Source: Nomia melanderi
Lineage: Eukaryota > Arthropoda > Insecta > Hymenoptera > Halictidae
NCBI RefSeq assembly: GCF_051020985.1
Contig: NC_135007.1
Location: 7,507,501-7,571,500 of the forward strand
Reading direction: 5' to 3'
DNA: 64,000 bases
The notes under the pieces were generated by a model. The model was not told the DNA's origin. It was given only the letters and a program-made list of their open reading frames with translations, and made no database searches. Made by a program: the position numbers and the translations under genes. Numbering within the stretch: position 1 is the stretch's first letter; each line of letters begins with the position of its first letter. Shown piece after piece: positions 1 through 13,020 of this stretch.

Positions 1-1700
1 TTCTCCATATTTCTCTACAAAAATTACCGTTATCGATTTTTCACCGCTAAAAGAATTACCTCCATCAATTTTTCTTTGCTGAAACAATTACTGTTCTCTA
101 TTGCACGTCACTAAAAAAATAATCGTTGCCAATTCTCTTCCAATAAATCTCGAAAAGTATACTAATAGCTTCCTAGACCATTTTATACGTATTTAGTATC
201 ATCTTCACAACGAGCTAAGAGAATAGAATTTTCTACCACACCACAGTTTCCTATCAAAAACCGAATATACCGTTATCCCTTCATATTTCCTTCGTTTCAT
301 TAAATTCCAATATTTACCAAAATATCTCCAACGTTCTCTCGCCAAACGAATTCCTATACTCCATTTTCCTTGTCAAACACAATCAATACAAATTTCCTCC
401 CCCAACAAATGCTATCCTCCACAAAAAACATCTTTACATCATCTACCACGTTAACATCCACCGAAGCTCCACAAACCACCCAATCAAATCTTCTCTCACT
501 CCATCTGCATCATCCCAGACAAGAGAGGCGTGCAAGAGATATCACGATGTTGCCGAAAGAAGTTCGATCGTCGCCGCTCAACAAGCAATCTTTCAAGATC
601 CTCCTCCAATCCTCTGGATCGTTCATCGCGTTTCTTGGGCGGGGCGACCGTAGAACTTCCTCATTCGAAGATTGGTCGTGCGTGCGATGCGCCGCCGACG
701 TCTGTAATAACGACAACTTCCGATGAAACTGTCGCGAAATATTTGTGAATGTCTGGTTGGGGGTGTGTTCCTCTCCTAGAAATTCCCGAAGATTATATCG
801 GTAGATGGTTCAGGCTGCTGAACAGGATTTATTGCTCGGCGAAGAGGTCGGCTTAGAGGGAGAGGGGCCGTGTCATTTTGGAAACGTCCGTAGTCAGCAA
901 CGATCGGTGTACACAGGTCTCCTCGCGGAGCGTCTTCAGCGGAGTGAAAGCGTCGTATACGCGGTTATCGGCATTTCTCCAGCTCGGCCGGGATTGGGCG
1001 TCATTAATGCCTTGCTTAACAAGAGTTATCTCGAGTGGGCACGCGTAGAGGCACAAGAGAATGTCGCGGGACCGAAAACTCTCTCCACGCGATCTTTCTT
1101 TCGTTTCCATTCGTCGACGGTCTCCGCCGCTTACACACCCCCCGCCGCGTCCTCTTCACCACGGAATTTACCCTCGTCCACCGAGTTATCTGAGGGTTCC
1201 TTTCATCCCGACGCTTCCCTCGTTCAGCCCTGAAATCAAAGGGACACCCCGTTGTTGGTTTCTCGTCCGGCCAATTTCATTATATAGGTCCCGCCGTGGG
1301 ACTGGACACCTTCCACCACCGGCTGCCCCACACCCCCTACCAATACACACACGAATGGAAAACGAATGCAGTCGTGCGCGACCTTCCACGAGACCCGTTA
1401 AAAGTTTCTGCAACTACCCGGCGAAATTATTTTCCGCAGGGTTCGAAGGCGGCAGTGGTGTGCTGCGGGGAGAGGTGATGATGCTTGGGATGGAGGGTGG
1501 ATTGATTCGGTGGTGAACAGAGGGAAATTTTGTTAACCTTTGGAATTTGGTTGTTCGGAATTTTGAAGTGTTCGGGTGATTTTATTGGTGGAGGATTTTG
1601 TTGGTTCCGTGGAGTTCGAATTGTAGTGATTTTGTATATGGTGGGAAATGTTTGTTTCGATGGTGAGATTTTTAGATTTTAAAATAATTAGTGACACTCT
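1..1700. other. CpG-rich island with skew flip (A)
   Basis: A CpG-rich core (about 520-1480) separates a C-rich, G-depleted left flank (361-480: C44, G5) from a G-rich, C-depleted right flank (1561-1680: G38, C5). Open frames in the core on both strands lack recognisable domains. It also holds repeat copy 1. Confidence 0.6.
1228..1317 (+). repeat. Degenerate dispersed repeat, copy 1
   Basis: Shares ordered blocks with copy 2 at 2543-2628: CCCTRAAATCAAAGG, then ACAYCCCCG, GGYCAATTTCATTA, GGTC and ACACCT. Small indels occur between blocks. The reading frames of the two copies do not agree, so a coding origin is unlikely. Confidence 0.6.
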
Positions 1701-2542
1701 TCATTGTTGTTTTCTGCAAATTGGTGAAGTAGAAATAAATAAATATTTTGAGGAGGAAATACTGGTTAATTATATTTAAATGTATACTAATTTATGTATT
1801 ATGAAAATATGTAGCTAACTATATAAGCTTTATAGATATGTGAGAATATAATGTATTAATTCCATTAAAAAAATCAACGAAACAGAATTAAATGCAACCT
1901 GAAAATACTTTTCGCATGAAACAATTACCTTTAATGTACTCTTTTCATTTCAGCCAAACAATTAATGAAATGATTTTCAAGTGGTATCCAACTTGGCGGT
2001 TATTATTGTTCGATTTAACTGGCACGCGTTTCAGTCGGTAACTTTCAATGGAATCCGTCAGCACCGAGTTTATGAAAACTCAATTGGTAGGAACGATATT
2101 GGATACTGCGGAAATAATAAGCGTTTATAGCAAAAATTGTTTTGTGAATCGAATGAAAGTGGACGGAAACAATAGCGATAATAATTCTGCGTACACGGGC
2201 AAGGGAAAAATGAAACAATTTTCTTAATAACAATTACTTAACGAGGCACAAACATTTCATCTCTAAGTAACAAAACTCGAAATATTTTATTTTATGATAT
2301 ATGTTATATTTTCTAATATAATAATATAAAATACTTTTCATAAGTAAAAGATGGAATGCAATATTAGAGTTAGAATTAGTGAAATCATTGCAGCAAAAGT
2401 TAAACGAATCGAACTGAAACGTTGACGCTTGAAGCAGAGTATTGCGTAATTAAAGAAAGAGCGATTTCATCCTTCCTCTGTACAGATTCACCCTCGTTTG
2501 GAAAATTACCGCGACCCTTCGGCTAGCACTTCTCTGAACGAC

Positions 2543-2628
2543 CGCCCTAAAATCAAAGGAACATCCCCGCTCACACGGTATCACGGTCAATTTCATTAGG
2601 TCTGTCTTGTACGAATGGCCAGACACCT
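2543..2628 (+). repeat. Degenerate dispersed repeat, copy 2
   Basis: Same orientation and block order as the copy at 1228-1317, about 1.3 kb away. It could be an old mobile element, a segmental duplication or a repeated regulatory element. Confidence 0.6.
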
Positions 2629-3936
2629 CTACATTTTCCATCGATTTCTCCCTAACTGACCTGGAAGTAGTACAAATCCACTGCGACAAATCGGGTTTTA
2701 ACATTCCTGAATAATTGCAGTTAACTACCGCTGCCCCGGAAATTGTAGACACGTTTAAAAATTTGAATAAAGCACCTTGCATACATTACTCTAAATAATG
2801 AAGAAACAAATAAGTACAGCGTTCAATTAAAATTGTATTAATAATAAAGTACGTAATAGATAATAGCTTAGTTATTATTTATCTATATCAAATATCAATG
2901 TTCAAAAAACCAAATTTAAAACGAAATCAGAGATTTTGTGCCCTTTTCAAGGTACTAATTGATCATATTACAGTCCACAGAGGTATCAATTCTGAAATAT
3001 CAAACGCAAGAATCCACTGTCGTAATTCTCATTACATCGTGGCAATAAACAGAAAATCAAAGAGAATAAACGTGTACAAAGAATGAGTGAATTATGGAAA
3101 TTTGTTTGCATTGTTCATAAATGTGTAATGTATAAAAGATTCAACTGAGTTATGTGTGTGATGTTATTAATGCTGTCGATTGCAAGTATTGTCATCTGGT
3201 AATTAAACCATGGTGCATTAAGAGCTATAACAATAGCTATACAAACCAGTCATCACTGTATTGTCTTATTGTATATATTTGTATGTCATTCGTGGTTCCT
3301 TTGATCTGAAATCAGTGATTTCATGAACACAGCATCAATTAGCTGTGAAACAATTAAGTCTAAATATCCGTTCGAAACTTTCCAGAACCGTATCCTATCC
3401 ATGCTAATGGGGTGGCAGCCTTCCTTTTTCATGGTTTGGGAAAGTTGCCGGACTGTTTCTACTGACATAAGCGCAGTTATAATTCCACTTCCCCGTTAAT
3501 GAAAGAACAACAGAATAGTTTCGTGGATTCTTGGCTCGTTAGTGAGCAACAGCAAATTCTGGGAACTTGCATGCAATTTAGATTTTACATGGCTGAATTG
3601 AACCTAGGGTTAAGATCAACATGCCGTGAAACCCCGTGAAAGTTCGCATTGTGCAAACATCAGTTGGATGCCGTCTAAGGATTGCTTTCGATGAGGAAGA
3701 ATTATTATTATTGTATTATACAATTCTTTGTTCTAATAGAAATTATGGGATTCTATTACTCGTATAAATAAAGTATTCAATATTACTTGAAATTCAAAAT
3801 ATGTAATTTATTATAAGTGAGAATATTCTACAAAGACAAGTAACGCAAATTTTATAAATAATAATACTCATTTAAAAAAAGGAATTTTTAAAGATATTTA
3901 CGATAAAAATTTAGATTAGGTTATAATGATGAAAAA

Positions 3937-4004
3937 CAAGGATAAAAGAACATTTATCTCTATAATATCTCAAGGATAAAAGAACATTTATCTCTAAAAT
4001 CAAA
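3937..4004 (+). repeat. Imperfect 2 x 34 bp tandem duplication
   Basis: CAAGGATAAAAGAACATTTA begins both units (3937 and 3971). The first 26 bases are identical and the last 8 differ. It is intergenic. Confidence 0.85.
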
Positions 4005-5880
4005 CAATCACTCCCATTTAATTGTACAGCTTCTCAACTCTGGTGAATCCGTGAAATATCTGTGCGTCCGTGAGTCGTCGCACAAGTGCTGACGAATCTA
4101 TTGACAGAGGTTGGCACGTGAGTGATCTAGAGATTGACTAATAGAGGATGACTGACTTGTCTGCAAATTTGCTCTTTCCGTACACGTAACGTGGGTTGAA
4201 GGAAGTTAGCGTGTTTGTACATTTTCGTTTGATTGAATGACCTTTTGGGTCACGTTTCTTGAGGGCAGGGTTAGTCTGCTCTGACAATGGGAGAAAGGGA
4301 AACAAGGTGACAAACGACTGAAACCTGCGGACATCATACAGACCGCTCAGCAAATCTAAATAGCCGTACACATAGGGGGATGTTATTCGTGGCACAACCG
4401 CGTGGAAAATATTTGCAAGCGCTAAAACTAATCTAAAACGTGAAAAATAGTTTGTTTTGAAACGTTATAGTAGACTGCAAGATCAGATTAATTTAATTAA
4501 TTTATTAGTTTATGCAGATTGCTATCGGAATAAAGGAAAACACCATATTGTGGTACACCAAAAAGTATTATATTTAATATATCATCTAGTAAGATATATT
4601 GTATACCAGTTTTTCATTTAGCATTTCAAGTTTAGAAATTTACATTAACTTATTCTACAAGAGAATGACTACTGTGCTCTTACTACACGCGACATTGAAT
4701 TACGTGCACGTACACCGAAATAGAAAGTGAGGTTATGAAATATTGCACATAATAATTATATTATTATATAAAAATTAGGTAAGTCATCATTTCAAATGAA
4801 AATTCATGGACAGATAAAACGGTTCAGAATATTCGAGAAATTTCCTGGTTCTCGTGAGTTATCACAACGCACTATTACATTTATAGTTAACATACGCTTT
4901 GTGCGGGCAGTTGGCAATTGTGAGGCAACGGGGCCGATACAGTAAACGGGAATAAATTGCTCTAACGCGAGTCCGGATATTAATGCACGATACAGCACAG
5001 CTATTTTACAGGTCCATGAAAACCCGTGTAGGGATGACGAAACGGTGATAGAGGAGCGCGGCGGGGCTTTAAAGCGAAACCGTTTTTATATATAAAAATT
5101 GATTGAATCAAAATGTAAGTATATACGCCCGCAACACTTTCGAGGATCGGTTCGGTTATGAATTGGAGGTATATTAAAAGCACTATAAAACCAGTTTATT
5201 ATTTTTATGGGAAAATAAACTCGCGTTACGTCCCGTGAACTTTGCACCGGGGGAAAAATCACGTTTACTCGAATTAACGAACCGCGCGAGTGATTTTTTA
5301 CGTGGAATATTGGCCGGATGATATTTCATGATCTGTTCAACGAAAGAATATTGAATTGAATTCTGTTTTGTGTGTTCGCATAATAATTCGCGAGGATGAA
5401 GTGTCAAATAATCCAGATGCGAAATAGAATCAGGTAAGTAACATTTAACGGAATTGTTCCTTTCTTTTATTTTACGTTTTCATTTAATATTAAGCATTCT
5501 ATATTAATTTTCCAAGAGATAAAAATATGAATACAAATACTGGCGATTAAAAGCCAAAAAAAGAAAATCTTCAACAATGTTACGGCATATTTTATATTTC
5601 AAATACAATGAAAGCCTCCTTAAGCTTGACTGAATATTCTGTCACAGTGAATTCCGGATAATTCTATACGTTACACGTTTAGATTCAAAAACAAGCGTAT
5701 TCTACCGACTGGCTGTACAAACACAATGCATCCCAAAAAGTTATATTAATCGGCACACCAGAATTTTTATACATTCATAGTATGTTTAAAAATTGCAAAA
5801 TGCTTGTTTCCAATCCCTGCAAAAGGATGGACGAAATAGAAAATAAAGATTTAAAATAAAAATGTGCTACAAAAGTTTCG

Positions 5881-6480
5881 TTACTTCCAGAGTCACAAAT
5901 GTCTCAACGAATCGGACGAAAACCATGAGCTAAGGTGTCTGTCGGGCTTATTGAGAGTCTATTAGTAGAAAACGAGCGCTCCTCGTCGTACCAGTTCAGG
6001 TTCGATTTTAGGAGTTAGCCACAATTACGAGGCGACCGGATGTAGTTATTAGAACGACATCGCTAGTTATTAGGACCGGTCTTGTAATCAAGCCACTCAA
6101 TGACAAGGGACACGGATTAGCGGCGTCGAATTGAATCAGCGGCCGCGGATTTAATTAAAGGATGCCGGGATGCGTGTATCTACGCTCGCGCATCCGTCGA
6201 CCGATTTGCATGAACAAGCCAGCACACGGCATTCGGTAGACCGAATAGAAGGCAGAGACTTAAGTCGCGCCTCTTGAACCAGTTACGCCGATTAACTTTC
6301 CGCGCAGAGAAGTTTCCGGGACATCGTGCACAGAGCGAAGATGCTCCCCGTTCGCCATGATTTCTGCCCGGGGAAAATTACAATATCTGGTCAACCTCCA
6401 TTTTCATACTACTGGGCGCCCTAATTTTTGAAACACGGCTCCTGAAGCTGGCTGGCAGTTCTTATGAAAGCAATGCCTGT
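5881..6480. other. CpG-rich non-coding patch
   Basis: Mixed, CpG-containing sequence with stop codons in all frames and runs such as TTTAATTAAAGG that look like conserved regulatory DNA. No gene or RNA recognised. Confidence 0.4.
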
Positions 6481-8640
6481 GATTTTATGTTTAAAATAAA
6501 GAAATTTGGAGTGTAATCCGTTAGTACTCGGCATGTTGTTTTAATTATGGGAATATTAGAAATTTGGGAAATGAATGTTACAAATGAAGCAGTGATTATT
6601 ATACATTCAGGTTTATTCGAAGTTTGTATGGTTTGTATAATAAGAAATAATTAGAATAACTGAATGAATAGCTTGAAAACGCTCATAATTATCCATTGGA
6701 AACGTTATTTTAATATAATGCAAAATACGCTCCATTTATTCTGAAAACGTGCCCACGATAATTACGCATCACTCGCAAAAAATATTTCAATCGTGTATAT
6801 TGTATGTATCAATTTCGTCGATAACGCGAGTTTCGCGTGGTCGTTACAATGTTAACGGTATGTATAAATTAAAAATTCCGGTTCATCATTTCGCGAAGCA
6901 TCTCCTGGTATTAATTTACCGTTGCGTAATAAAATCGAAATTCGAGATCCTAGTCTTTCTCTGGCAACCAGATATCGCGGTGGTTCGAGAGAGAAATTGG
7001 AAGGTCATCTATTGGGTATAAATTATCGTACATCAAATTTCTGGAAATCTTCCGTGCAAAAATATCTGTTTCTTTTCAATAATTGATACGACTGTCCGAT
7101 TGAATTGCTTTAGATAAACACTTTGGGGCAACGATGCGCGGCGAGACTCCGGGAAGTACAGAACAACGCAAACCGATTTCGCGTACGCACGTATAATATC
7201 AAGGTAATTGCGTTGTTTTGATAATACGGAAGTGTATAGAGGACGGCTGACCCAACCGTATCAAGTGCAAATGAGTCCGATGCGGTATCACCGAAAAGGT
7301 GACAGAGTTTCGTGTGGACGGTTTATTCGCCGAATCGATTAAGTCCACAAAACAAAATGTAGAGAAATCGATGAAGGAAATCGTATTTCTTTACAGCCTC
7401 TGACTGGATTCATTGGATAAACTACAGCGTGATAGCAAACTTTAATAAAGACGATGAAACCACTATTCCCTCGAGTATAGCCTGTGTTAATCGCGTTAAG
7501 TTATGAACTTTAATCATTTCGGTTTCTGAAATAAGGTTGCTATCATTCCATGCTAGAAAAAAAGTTTCTGTCATTTCCTTAATCCGTTAACATTGGAATT
7601 TACTTTCATAAACCTCCCATTGTGCGTGCAATGAAATCGAACAATGAAGTGTATACTCGTCAAACTCGAGGCAGATGCTCTTATAATATATTCTACTGAA
7701 AAACTAAAGTAAAACAAAGAAGAATTACATGTTCAATTGAAGGAATACATAATTCATTATGGAAAGAATTATTAGATTGTCCCATAAGTTCGTGCAGTTT
7801 ACTTTCTACCATATGAAATAATATTTTATTAAATATAAAATTTATATAACTTCACGATCTGTCACTGCCGAATACTTTCTACTGACTAAAATGAAGCAGT
7901 TCAAACTGGTACTGCTATGTGATTACAAAATGTAACGCGAGAAGTATTAATAGTGTAGTAGCTAGTAGTATCATTTTGGATTTTAAGATAACGGCTCGAA
8001 GGAGTAAACGTTAATCAAATGCTTCAGCTCTAAAATCTGAAAAAATTCCGAAAGTGAATTTAATTGATTTACCCTGCGAGCAGCTCGTATTCAAATGTCG
8101 CCTGCCTCTCTCCTCTATCCTGTTCCGCCGACGAATTCGCGGGGAATTAATTCCTAGCCCTGTGACGCAATTTTACATGTTGCAAGTACGATATAATTAA
8201 TGCAACGGAACAGCCGAGACACTATTAATACAGGGAGCGGGCATAATTTCAAACGAGAGCCAACTTCCGTGGCCGTAATAATTATTAAAGTGGGGAAGCG
8301 GACGGATTTATGCGGATCACGAGAACCGGAAAAGCTTTGGAAAAATGTTCTGCGCGAGACGCGCCCGGGAGGACTCGTTCCGTTGCTTAATTATAACGGC
8401 GCGCCGTCCCGCGCAGTTTGGTTTGTATGTAAGTTGCCCGGTATATTTGGTGGAAATTACAAGTTCCGTTAGTCTTGCGAATCGTTAGATGTGGTTTACC
8501 TTGGTTGTGTACCAAGTTGTGTACGCACTGGAATATGGACGATGGATTATACATAGGAGGGGTTGGCGAACGGAAAATTATGTTTTCAGAAAGAATCGTG
8601 GGTCTGGAATAGATAGAAGTATAAACATAACGTATTATTC
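6481..8640. other. Intergenic stretch without a gene
   Basis: AT-rich, with CG-rich patches near 7120-7340 and 8080-8480 and the lone mariner-like end at 7772. Confidence 0.6.
7772..7850 (+). mobile_element. Lone mariner-like terminus
   Basis: TTAGATTGTCCCATAAGTTC begins at 7772, directly after TA (7770-7771). This is the form of many mariner inverted repeats. It is followed by an AT-rich stretch as in mariner leaders. I found no matching right end downstream, so this is a truncated copy or a coincidence. Confidence 0.4.
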
Positions 8641-9860
8641 GGACAAAAGACATTGAATTTTGAGAATTCTACATCGTCCTATTGTAAAAGTGTATAATAG
8701 AATAAAAGAAACATATTTCAAACCTCTAACCGAAAGTTATACGAAACATTCGTATCAAAACGTTTTCCTCCGTCATCTTTATATAATTCCCTGAAAAAAT
8801 TCTGGAAAAATCTGGCGCATAGAAAAGCACGTTAGAGAATGTTTTCTATGTTTTGTTGAAAATTTGAAAATGAAAGTTGAAAATGAAAAGTTGAAAATTT
8901 TCCAAAATTGGAATACATCAAGATCCCTTACTCGAGTTCGGGAATGATATTTATATTTCTACCTCGATAACGAGTTGCTCTGAAATTTATTTTCCATAGA
9001 TTCATACACAATTCCGTGTTTCCGTTCACGTTTTTTACTGTTAAACATTCGGGGAAGGACGGCCCCGCAAAACGTCACTAGGCAGGCGAAAATACTAGCA
9101 CTGGACAGTTTCCTTCGTGTACGTGTCGGTGTGCTACGAACGGGTAGAATTTTGTCGAGCTTGTTTGATCTCGATTATCCAATCGGACGCGACACGTCCA
9201 TGAAAAATTGACGTGGCCATCGAATGCCGGCATGTTGAGTGAGTACTTCCGCTTTTTGCTCCCGATAACAGCGAACGACAGCTCAAATGATTTGCGGCGG
9301 CTCCTACGACGAGTCACGCGGCCCATCGCTACATACCTATTGCGTTAATTGTGATCGTTAATTCGAGTCACGTAGCGAGGGTCACAGGAGTTTATACCCC
9401 ACCGCAACGGCGACGATGGAAAGCATCGATCGGCACGAACGAATTCCGCTAAACGTTCCGGTCATCTACGGCTTATCTCCGCTTTCCAAGGGCGGAAGTT
9501 CGATTGGGAACCGACGTTCGCGGAATTCTTGTTACAGATACGTGCCTCTATTCTTCGCCCCGGTAGACGCCGCTCACGAAGGAATCGTTTAATTAATACG
9601 CCTCTCTGGAAACTTTCCGCGCCGCTTTCCGAAACGTTCGTGGAAACCGTTTAATCGCAAATCCGAAAAACATTGTAATTCCGGGAAGAATCTTCGTTCT
9701 CAACGATATCAACTTGCCAAGCGTATCGAAGCGAAATAATGTTTCTTTTCTTTATTTATTCGGTTAATGTTGTATTTTTTGTTAGAGTAATAGTGATCAT
9801 TAGACTGAGCGTCTTTAGACAAATTCAAGTTTTTAAGAATATAATTAGAAAAATAGAGTT
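8641..9860. other. CpG-rich island with skew flip (B)
   Basis: The core is about 9050-9720. The left flank (8640-8830) has more C than G; the right flank (9730-9860) has more G than C and more T than A. The asymmetry is moderate. No gene seen. Confidence 0.45.
8855..8900 (+). repeat. TTGAAAATGAAA-type minisatellite
   Basis: Short imperfect units of TTGAAAATGAAA(A)G repeat about four times in AT-rich intergenic DNA. Confidence 0.7.
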
Positions 9861-11718
9861 ACGATGGGAAATAATTTCTTCTAATAAATATTATAGAAAA
9901 TGCTATATTTTCGATATTTCATTATAGTTTGTCACGTCGTGATCATTCTGCGTAAGTTAGAACTTTCAAACTTGTAAATGTATGAAAATCCGAGGTCCAG
10001 CGATCACAATTCGCAAGATGTCCGGAAACTGGCGACTAAAATGAAAAGGGATGATTCTACGTGAAAAAATAAGTTAGAAGTGTAGAATAGAATTTTTTCA
10101 TTTCAACTTTCGCTTTTGTGGAAACTCTGTTGGAAAAGTTGGCAAGCACAGCTGCGTAGAAACTCGATTTTTTAAAAACCCGAGCCTGGAATAGAAAGAT
10201 TGAATTTCGCATTTTTTACTTGCTTTTCCGCGTAGAATAACTTTGCAGTTGAACCAGGCAAGAGTAACTGAAAATGGTATGTCAAATAAAAAGAATTTAT
10301 TCTTTATCTTCGACTTCATTTCTCACGCGGATCACATTTCACCCTGTACACATCCCACAAACGCGATGCTTTCCAGAAAATTACATCGATGGCTCTCGTA
10401 CCATTAGATTCGCAAATATCGTTATAAATCAGATGAAACTTTCCTTATCGTAGTTCTGTTCTCTGCACTCTCCACGACGAACTTCCACGTTATTTAAAAT
10501 TCATACCGACTTTCCCTTTCAAAACAGAGTTAAATTTATGCCCGCCTAAGAACTTTTCCTCTACGTGTGTGACTAAATACACGTTCCGTCGTCAAGGGGA
10601 TGAATGAATCATGAATGGGTGTAATGCGTTACGCTGAATTCGCCCCGGTGACTCATACTTCGAGATCTTCAACTTTGACTGAAAACTGATGTAAGGGAAT
10701 ACATTAACCTTAAATTGAAAGCCATTTCGTGCCTTTCGGGTTTGAAAACTTGAAGCTGAATTTTAACGAATTTACTCTCTTACAATGAATCTCTTTAAAA
10801 GTGTACAGTGAGACCTCGATGATCTGATTTAATCGGGCGACTAACAACAGAAGACTTGAAAAGGAATTTTTACAAACATATTTATAAAATTCGATTGTAT
10901 ATATTTTATAGAGTTTTTTAACAATATGAATGTTTAAATTCTAATCTAACTAAGGTTTTAAACAATCTAGATCGCGGAAAATAGCTACTCGGTTAATCAA
11001 CGTTCTACTACATTAGAAAGACTGATTTATTAAATCATAAATACTGCGTTTATATAAAAGAATAAAACGAATAAGAACATCTTTATGATCACTCAATTGT
11101 AACCCTTAAGTTTCTTTTCCTTCATCATAACAATTCATCCCAGACAATCCCCCAAAAGGTCTCTTAGAATTCAAGGATTCCATGAAAATTACAATTAAGA
11201 ACTCATGGTATGCAGAAGGAAATTCCATTCCCGTTTGAGACGCTTAATTATTAATCAAACTGAAGTATAAGAACGTTAAAAATGAAACCACGGCGCGCGT
11301 TGATCTCTTCCCTTTCGTCCGCCGTGTACGCGGGTGCACTCGAGTCGATGCCCGGAAAAATGTTCTTTTAATTAGGAATCTTACGCCGCGGAGGAGAATG
11401 TGGGGTGCACCATTCACTAGGCGATCAATCACAGGATTGACTCTTTGGAGCGCGGTGCAGCGTGTAAAAAGAAAAGCGAAGAAGAAGGGAGAGAGAAAAA
11501 AGGAGGTGGAAGGGGAGGAATTCTGACGGCCAATGTTTTTCATTAATTGCCCGGGTTCTCGGCTGTTTGCCGACCGAAAGACAAAGTTAAACAAGGGTGG
11601 AGGGAGCAGCCTCAAGAAGAAATTGAGAGGCTTCTGTAATCAGACTCGTTATCGGGCAAGGCTTTGCGAATAAATGCATACCTCTGTCGCGCGTGTTGCT
11701 TCTTGTCCTGCGAAATTA

Positions 11719-11760
11719 TTAGATTGAGTCATAAATGAGTTCCGCCTTTTTAATATCTTC
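11719..11760 (+). mobile_element. Possible second lone mariner-like terminus
   Basis: TTAGATTGAGTCATAAATGA starts at 11719 after TA, with the same TTAGATTG...CATAA layout as the end at 7772 and then GTTCCGCC. No partner end is clear. It sits about 80 bp left of the piggyBac-like MITE. Confidence 0.3.
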
Positions 11761-11801
11761 ATATTTAACATATTCATTAATAAAATATACTAGAATGCAC
11801 T

Positions 11802-12051
11802 TTAACCCTTTATACTTCGGAAGTTGTAACCGTTTGACTCTGAGTCACCATTTGATTTGATATAGTAAAATTACAAAGTCTTACGTATAATATTAAGCTT
11901 TAGATAATACTTCAATATGTGAAATAATGAAATAAATAGCTCTGTTTCTTAACACATATATACTTTCTCATTAGTTTTATAATAGTCGTTTATGTTTCAT
12001 AAAACAATGTTGAATATTTCTAGCGAGGAACTTTCGAGTGTAAAGGTTTAA
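11802..12051. mobile_element. piggyBac-like MITE with TTAA flanks
   Basis: TTAA at 11802-11805 is followed by CCCTTTATACTTCGGAAGTT. On the other side TTAA at 12048-12051 is preceded by a sequence whose complement reads ACCTTTACACTCGAAAGTT. The ends match at roughly 17 of 21 positions. TTAA targets plus CCCTTT(G/A)-type ends are typical of piggyBac-derived MITEs. The 242 bp interior is AT-rich and non-coding. Confidence 0.6.
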
Positions 12052-12980
12052 TCTAATACATATATATATTTATATTAAGAGACAATTTTCTGATAGTCGT
12101 TAAGGACGTTTAATTTTTATGAATGCGTACGCAATACTTGCAATGAAATTTGTTTACGAGGCGATTCAATAATGGGTCTAATTAGTGATTACTTGACATT
12201 TCCTTTGATTAATCGAAATTTTAGCTTTCTCTGTACCTATCGCACAGGCTTCGACTCGCGCCGGCGACACCGCCAGCCCTTACAGTTCTCCGCGTTAATG
12301 GACAATTTACTTGCGCGCCTTGATGTCACGAAGCTTAGAACAGGCCCTGGTTTCGGGCGGGACGACCCTACCGTCAGCTGACGTTTCTCCCTCTAATCAT
12401 CCTGTAAATATTGTATCGGAACGTCGTGACGTGAATTCGAAATTTTCTTTAATACCCGAATCGGCGAACGTTCCACCAGCAGCGCACGTGGAATTTGAAG
12501 GCGTAATTGTAAATGATAGTTGAGGCAATCACGGAATCTAGCGCAGTGTTCTGTTCCTGCGATGTTTCGCGAGATTTCTTCTGATATTTGAAGTTGAAGG
12601 TTACTTTAAATTTGTGGTGTCCTACATGTGTAAATTATTCAATTATTATATTTTAAATACTCTTCAAAACGTCTCACAGTTAAGTTTTATACTTTTAGGA
12701 TTATCCTATAACATCGTTGTTTTCGTGATATCAAAACGATCGCAAAACTGAACGAACAATATAAGAAGACCTTGAAGCAAATTAGCGTATAAGAAAAAAG
12801 ATGAACATTACGCTGTCTTCGCTCTTTGTTCGAGATTGTTAATTAAAATGATTTCGTGCTCAGTTTTTACAAAGACTGAAAAAGTATGGTTATACAGCGG
12901 ACTTCACAAAAGACACTCGTTTGTAACCCTTTTCCAGACGTAAATGAAGTATTAAAGAACGTTTAAAAGTCATTTGCAAT

Positions 12981-13020
12981 GAAGAGGAAAATAAGGAAAA
13001 TAAGGAAAAAAAGGAAGAGA
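12981..13020 (+). repeat. AAATAAGG-type purine repeat
   Basis: Imperfect units of GGAAAATAA, then GGAAAAAAA, form an all-purine-plus-T tract just left of a CG-rich patch. Confidence 0.7.

Larger units (their letters stand above)
1701..5880. other. AT-rich intergenic stretch
   Basis: Contains repeat copy 2 (2543-2628) and the 34 bp tandem duplication (3937-4004). The rest is AT-rich with scattered CG-rich patches near 4080-4400 and 4980-5410. No gene seen. Confidence 0.6.

Noticed and set aside
805..1516. Frames of 142 and 151 codons on + in the first island
   Set aside because: They overlap in different frames in CpG-rich DNA, and the repeat block inside changes frame relative to its second copy, so it is not coding.
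11719..12056. TTAGATT...AATCTAA with TA on both sides as a 338 bp mariner-type element
   Set aside because: Only seven bases match at the ends; the TTAA-flanked piggyBac-like MITE inside explains the right part better.
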